Origin: Erysipelotrichaceae bacterium
GTDB lineage: Bacteria; Bacillota_I; Bacilli_A; Erysipelotrichales; Erysipelotrichaceae
Length of the DNA: 7,329 bases
Direction of reading: 5' to 3'
NCBI GenBank assembly: GCA_017418585.1
Contig: JAFONG010000208.1
Location: 1 to 7,329 of the forward strand
The position numbers and the translations under genes were made by a program. The notes under the pieces were generated by a model. That model was not told the DNA's origin, searched no databases, and saw only the letters and a list, made by a program, of their open reading frames with translations. Shown here piece after piece: positions 5,201-7,329 of this stretch (the stretch's first letter is position 1; every line of letters starts with the position of its first letter).

Positions 5201-5833
5201 ATGTTAAGAACGAAGGCAGTGAAACTGACGGTTATTCCGGCAATGGCTTATCGTGTGAAATCGCCGAAGGGAATCAATATCACGGTACAAAGGGCCGACA
5301 AACAGCAGCCCGGGATCGCTTCGATCTCCAGGACTTCCGGAGAAGCTGTTCCGACAGACAATACCGATCTGAAGGCATATCCTTTGAAGGCTTTTAAGGA
5401 AGCGATCGAACTGACGAACGGTCTTCCTTACAAGAATCAGAAGGGCGTCAAGGTAACCAAGGAGATGGTTACAGAAAAGAAAGAGAAGGTCAAGGAAGAA
5501 GTCGTCGTCGATCCGAAGGAATACGGGAAGATCGTTGAAAAGTATTCAGACAAAAACGGCAAGTTCTCCTATGATCTGATCAACAAGGATTTCATCAAGT
5601 TCGCGAAGACTTCCAAAGTTGTGGGCAATCTGCTTGCGGATGGAGCTACTCTTGCCAAGTTGAGGAACTACATCGTTTCTACCAAATTCCGCAACATTAC
5701 CGGCAATCACAATCTCACCGATAAGCAGATCAAGGCGATGACGGAGCTTCTGGACGAGAACTATCCGAAAGGAGTGTTCAAAGATCTAAGCGGTGAGCTG
5801 CGCAAGCTGGTAGGCGCAAACAAGAAGAAATAA
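5201..5833 (+). CDS. Lysine-rich orphan protein, 210 aa
   Basis: I do not recognise this protein. It has 35 lysines in 210 residues, with no cysteine, no tryptophan, no signal peptide and no membrane segment. Three parts can be seen. The first is an N-terminal region (1-75) with KLTVIPAMAYRVKSPKGINI (8-27), a Ser/Thr-rich stretch (41-56) and a helix PLKAFKEAIEL (61-71). Next is a highly charged linker (84-103, KVTKEMVTEKKEKVKEEVVV). Last is a helical C-terminal region (105-206) ending in a basic tail KKK. The charge and modular build would suit nucleic-acid or ribosome binding, but no known motif backs this. AAGGAG lies 11 bases before the ATG, slightly long, and no in-frame alternative start is better placed. 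A strong extended -10 promoter and a perfect terminator suggest a well-expressed single gene. Confidence 0.88.
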   Translation: MLRTKAVKLTVIPAMAYRVKSPKGINITVQRADKQQPGIASISRTSGEAVPTDNTDLKAYPLKAFKEAIELTNGLPYKNQKGVKVTKEMVTEKKEKVKEEVVVDPKEYGKIVEKYSDKNGKFSYDLINKDFIKFAKTSKVVGNLLADGATLAKLRNYIVSTKFRNITGNHNLTDKQIKAMTELLDENYPKGVFKDLSGELRKLVGANKKK

Positions 5834-5835
5834 AG

Positions 5836-5863
5836 AAAAGGTCCTGAGGACCTTTTTTATTTC
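5836..5863 (+). terminator. Bidirectional terminator between convergent genes
   Basis: AAAAGGTCC (5836-5844) pairs perfectly with GGACCTTTT (5848-5856) around TGA, followed by a T-rich run. The minus strand also has a T-run after the stem (TTTTCTTT), so it can end both the gene at 5201 and the convergent gene at 5874. Confidence 0.9.
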
Positions 5864-5873
5864 GTGTTCTAAA

Positions 5874-6683
5874 TCAATGATACGCTTTCTTTTTCTTAAG
5901 CAGCAACGGCGAATACACGACCGGTATCAGCAGCAGCGCCAGTCCGATCCTTACCAGAAGATAGAGAAGCCATTGCCATTTCTCATGGAAAACGATGCCC
6001 AGAGGATTGTTGTAGGAAGAGAAGTAGTTGATCGCATAGGCGACGCCCATGAGCTGTTTCCCGCTGTAATAAGGAACAGACATCATGGAGTTGAGATAGA
6101 AGCTAAGACAGTCCAGACTCAGCGTCAGGGCGACCATCCATTTCAGATCCCTGAAGTGCAGATCCGCTTCTTCGCAAAAGCCGATGTAGATGCCTTCCAC
6201 GATGATCATCGCATGGTAAAGAAAGAACTGCCAGGCTCTTGGCGCCAGCAGGAACGACCTTGCATCGGAGAATTCCGGAGCGATGGATGAAAGGAAAACC
6301 GCCATCAGTCCGCCGATGATGGATGTACCGTACATCAGAGAATAGAGTCTGTGCTTCATCGCTTCATTTTTGATGATCAGCGACAGAAACATGAAAAACA
6401 GCTGCAGGGAGCACAGTTCAAACGGAAGATGCTCCGCTTCCAGATAAGGGGTGTAGTCTCCTGTCGGCACATAGACCAGAACGCCGTCTTTGACGGCCAG
6501 ATCCATAACCGGAACGATCTCGATGACCGAGAGTACCTTGACAGCTTCCGAGATCAATCCCAGAAGCAGGCACAGGCTGATCAGACGGTGCAAAGATGGT
6601 TTGAGTTTAATGCAGCAGATGACGCCGAAGACGATAAGAATGATGCTGACGGCGATCCAGATCAGATGTCCTGTTGAAAACAT
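5874..6683 (-). CDS. YwaF / TIGR02206 (TP0381) family integral membrane protein, TMEM164-like
   Basis: This 269-residue protein has six or seven predicted membrane segments (about 7-26, 33-55, 88-104, 117-132, 150-168, 183-198 and 236-260). It matches the bacterial YwaF/TP0381 family, which I recall as related to eukaryotic TMEM164, a phospholipid acyltransferase. The diagnostic stretches are HLPFELCSL (85-93) and FLYHAMIIVEGIY (154-166). Cys91 and His157 are the residues I would equate with the conserved Cys and His of that family. YNNPLG (224-229) and the basic tail KKKK (263-266) follow. The bacterial role is not established; a lipid-modifying activity is an inference from the distant homologue. 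GGAGG lies seven bases before the ATG at 6683, a clear start. The gene is divergent, 59 bases away, from the DUF5684-like gene and ends at a bidirectional terminator. Family placement is fairly sure; function is not. Confidence 0.82.
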   Translation of the reverse strand: MFSTGHLIWIAVSIILIVFGVICCIKLKPSLHRLISLCLLLGLISEAVKVLSVIEIVPVMDLAVKDGVLVYVPTGDYTPYLEAEHLPFELCSLQLFFMFLSLIIKNEAMKHRLYSLMYGTSIIGGLMAVFLSSIAPEFSDARSFLLAPRAWQFFLYHAMIIVEGIYIGFCEEADLHFRDLKWMVALTLSLDCLSFYLNSMMSVPYYSGKQLMGVAYAINYFSSYNNPLGIVFHEKWQWLLYLLVRIGLALLLIPVVYSPLLLKKKKAYH

Positions 6684-6730
6684 GGCATTTCCTCCGTTTT
6701 CTTTTTTTATTATTCTCCCTCTTTTTTTCT

Positions 6731-6736
6731 TATAAT
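6731..6736 (+). promoter_or_regulatory. -10 box giving a leaderless transcript of the DUF5684-like gene
   Basis: A perfect TATAAT ends six bases before the ATG at 6743, so the usual start of transcription would fall on the A of the start codon. The -35 region is AT-rich (TATTAT/TTATTA) and weak. The same bases lie where the -35 of the divergent gene would be, since an AATAAT for the minus strand is at 6709-6714. Confidence 0.6.
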
Positions 6737-6742
6737 AAAAGT

Positions 6743-7329
6743 ATGGATCTTAATCTCTTTATTTATCACATCATCCGATCCCTGATTGCTGCCGAGATCA
6801 ATTCCCTTTCGGCAGTCGTTCTGATCGGTGTATATCTGTTTGTCAGCGTTTTCGGCATGTGGAAGGTCTTCGTGAAAGCCGGAAAGAAGGGCTGGCACGC
6901 CTGCGTTCCGGTATTGAACTACTACGAACTGTTCAGCATCGCCTGGAGAGGCAGAACCGTCATCCTGTTCGGCGTGCTGGAGATCGCCTACATACTGCTT
7001 ACGATGGACGAAGGAGAACTGCTGACCAAGGGTTTCAGAGGTTTCCTTGGCATGGCGCTTTTCGTAGCCTCCTTCATCCTGCTGATGATCGCCAAGATCA
7101 AGCTGGCCTTCTCTTTTAAGAAAGGCTCCATCTTCGCCTACGGACTTATCTTCATGGAACTGGTATTTTTGATGATCCTGGGTCTAGACAAGAGCGTCTA
7201 TCTGGGCCCTACCTTAAGAACCAACAACGATCCAAGACAGCTGGACAGCGTGAAACTGAAACGCGACACCATCATACCTTCCCAGAGAAGATACATGATT
7301 TCTCTGTACAAAAGACGCAGCATCATCGC
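6743..7329 (+). CDS. DUF5684-like four-helix membrane protein, 195 codons seen (3' end outside window)
   Basis: I read this frame directly; it is open from the ATG at 6743 to the window edge. Four membrane segments are predicted (about 23-40, 72-88, 102-120, 130-147). KAGKKGWHACVPVLNYYELF (45-64) is the family signature of DUF5684 (pattern KAGxxGWxxxxPxxNxY), and FAYGLIFMELVFLMILGLDK (131-150) followed by SVYLGP (151-156) matches its end. A basic cytoplasmic-looking tail follows (about 158 onward, with KLKRD and SQRRY). Some family members are joined to other domains such as signal peptidase, so the missing C terminus matters. The function of the family is unknown to me. No Shine-Dalgarno sequence is present, and the TATAAT only six bases before the ATG points to leaderless expression. 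An alternative in-frame start with a ribosome binding site is not seen before the first membrane segment. Confidence 0.82.
   Translation, partial: MDLNLFIYHIIRSLIAAEINSLSAVVLIGVYLFVSVFGMWKVFVKAGKKGWHACVPVLNYYELFSIAWRGRTVILFGVLEIAYILLTMDEGELLTKGFRGFLGMALFVASFILLMIAKIKLAFSFKKGSIFAYGLIFMELVFLMILGLDKSVYLGPTLRTNNDPRQLDSVKLKRDTIIPSQRRYMISLYKRRSII

Noticed and set aside
1..7329. CRISPR arrays, insertion sequences, tRNAs, prophage genes, reverse transcriptases
   Set aside because: No regularly spaced repeats, transposase motifs, cloverleaf sequences or polymerase motifs were seen on either strand.

Overview
The window looks like a chromosomal segment of a low-to-moderate GC Gram-positive bacterium (Bacillota). 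The reasons are AGGAGG-type ribosome binding sites, many compact U-tailed intrinsic terminators, a lipobox lipoprotein, a GT28 glycolipid-type glycosyltransferase and Bacillota-type small membrane families (YwaF/TIGR02206, DUF5684). An Erysipelotrichia-like or clostridial host would fit, but this is an impression and cannot be fixed from this sequence. There are no phage, transposon, CRISPR, tRNA or rRNA genes.

Layout. (1) 1-602, minus: N-terminal 200 codons of a cytoplasmic GH13 alpha-amylase-family enzyme running off the left edge. (2) 603-1179: a long stretch without an ordinary gene. It holds a strongly hairpin-rich candidate leader RNA on the minus strand with an excellent ribosome binding site, a 9-codon open frame nested inside a hairpin, and a terminator just before the GH13 gene. 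Nearer the right end is a separate plus-strand terminator with no gene before it. (3) 1180-2253, plus: an MGDG-synthase/UgtP-like diacylglycerol glycosyltransferase, ending in a terminator that starts inside its stop codon. (4) 2289-5058, minus: three separately terminated genes, namely an orphan lipoprotein, an orphan small acidic protein and an NmrA/QorB-like NAD(P)-binding protein. (5) 5201-5833, plus: a lysine-rich orphan protein with a clear extended -10 promoter and a bidirectional terminator. (6) 5874-6683, minus: a YwaF/TMEM164-like multi-pass membrane protein, divergent from (7) 6743-7329, plus: a DUF5684-like membrane protein that runs off the right edge and appears to be read from a leaderless mRNA.

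Most genes look monocistronic: nearly every one is followed by its own hairpin terminator, and convergent pairs share terminators (2253-2278, 5836-5863). Several products act at or on the membrane (glycolipid synthesis, lipoprotein, YwaF-like, DUF5684-like), but there is no operon tying them into one pathway. The most unusual element is the structured RNA with its nested mini-ORF upstream of the GH13 gene. The two orphan cytosolic-looking proteins come next.
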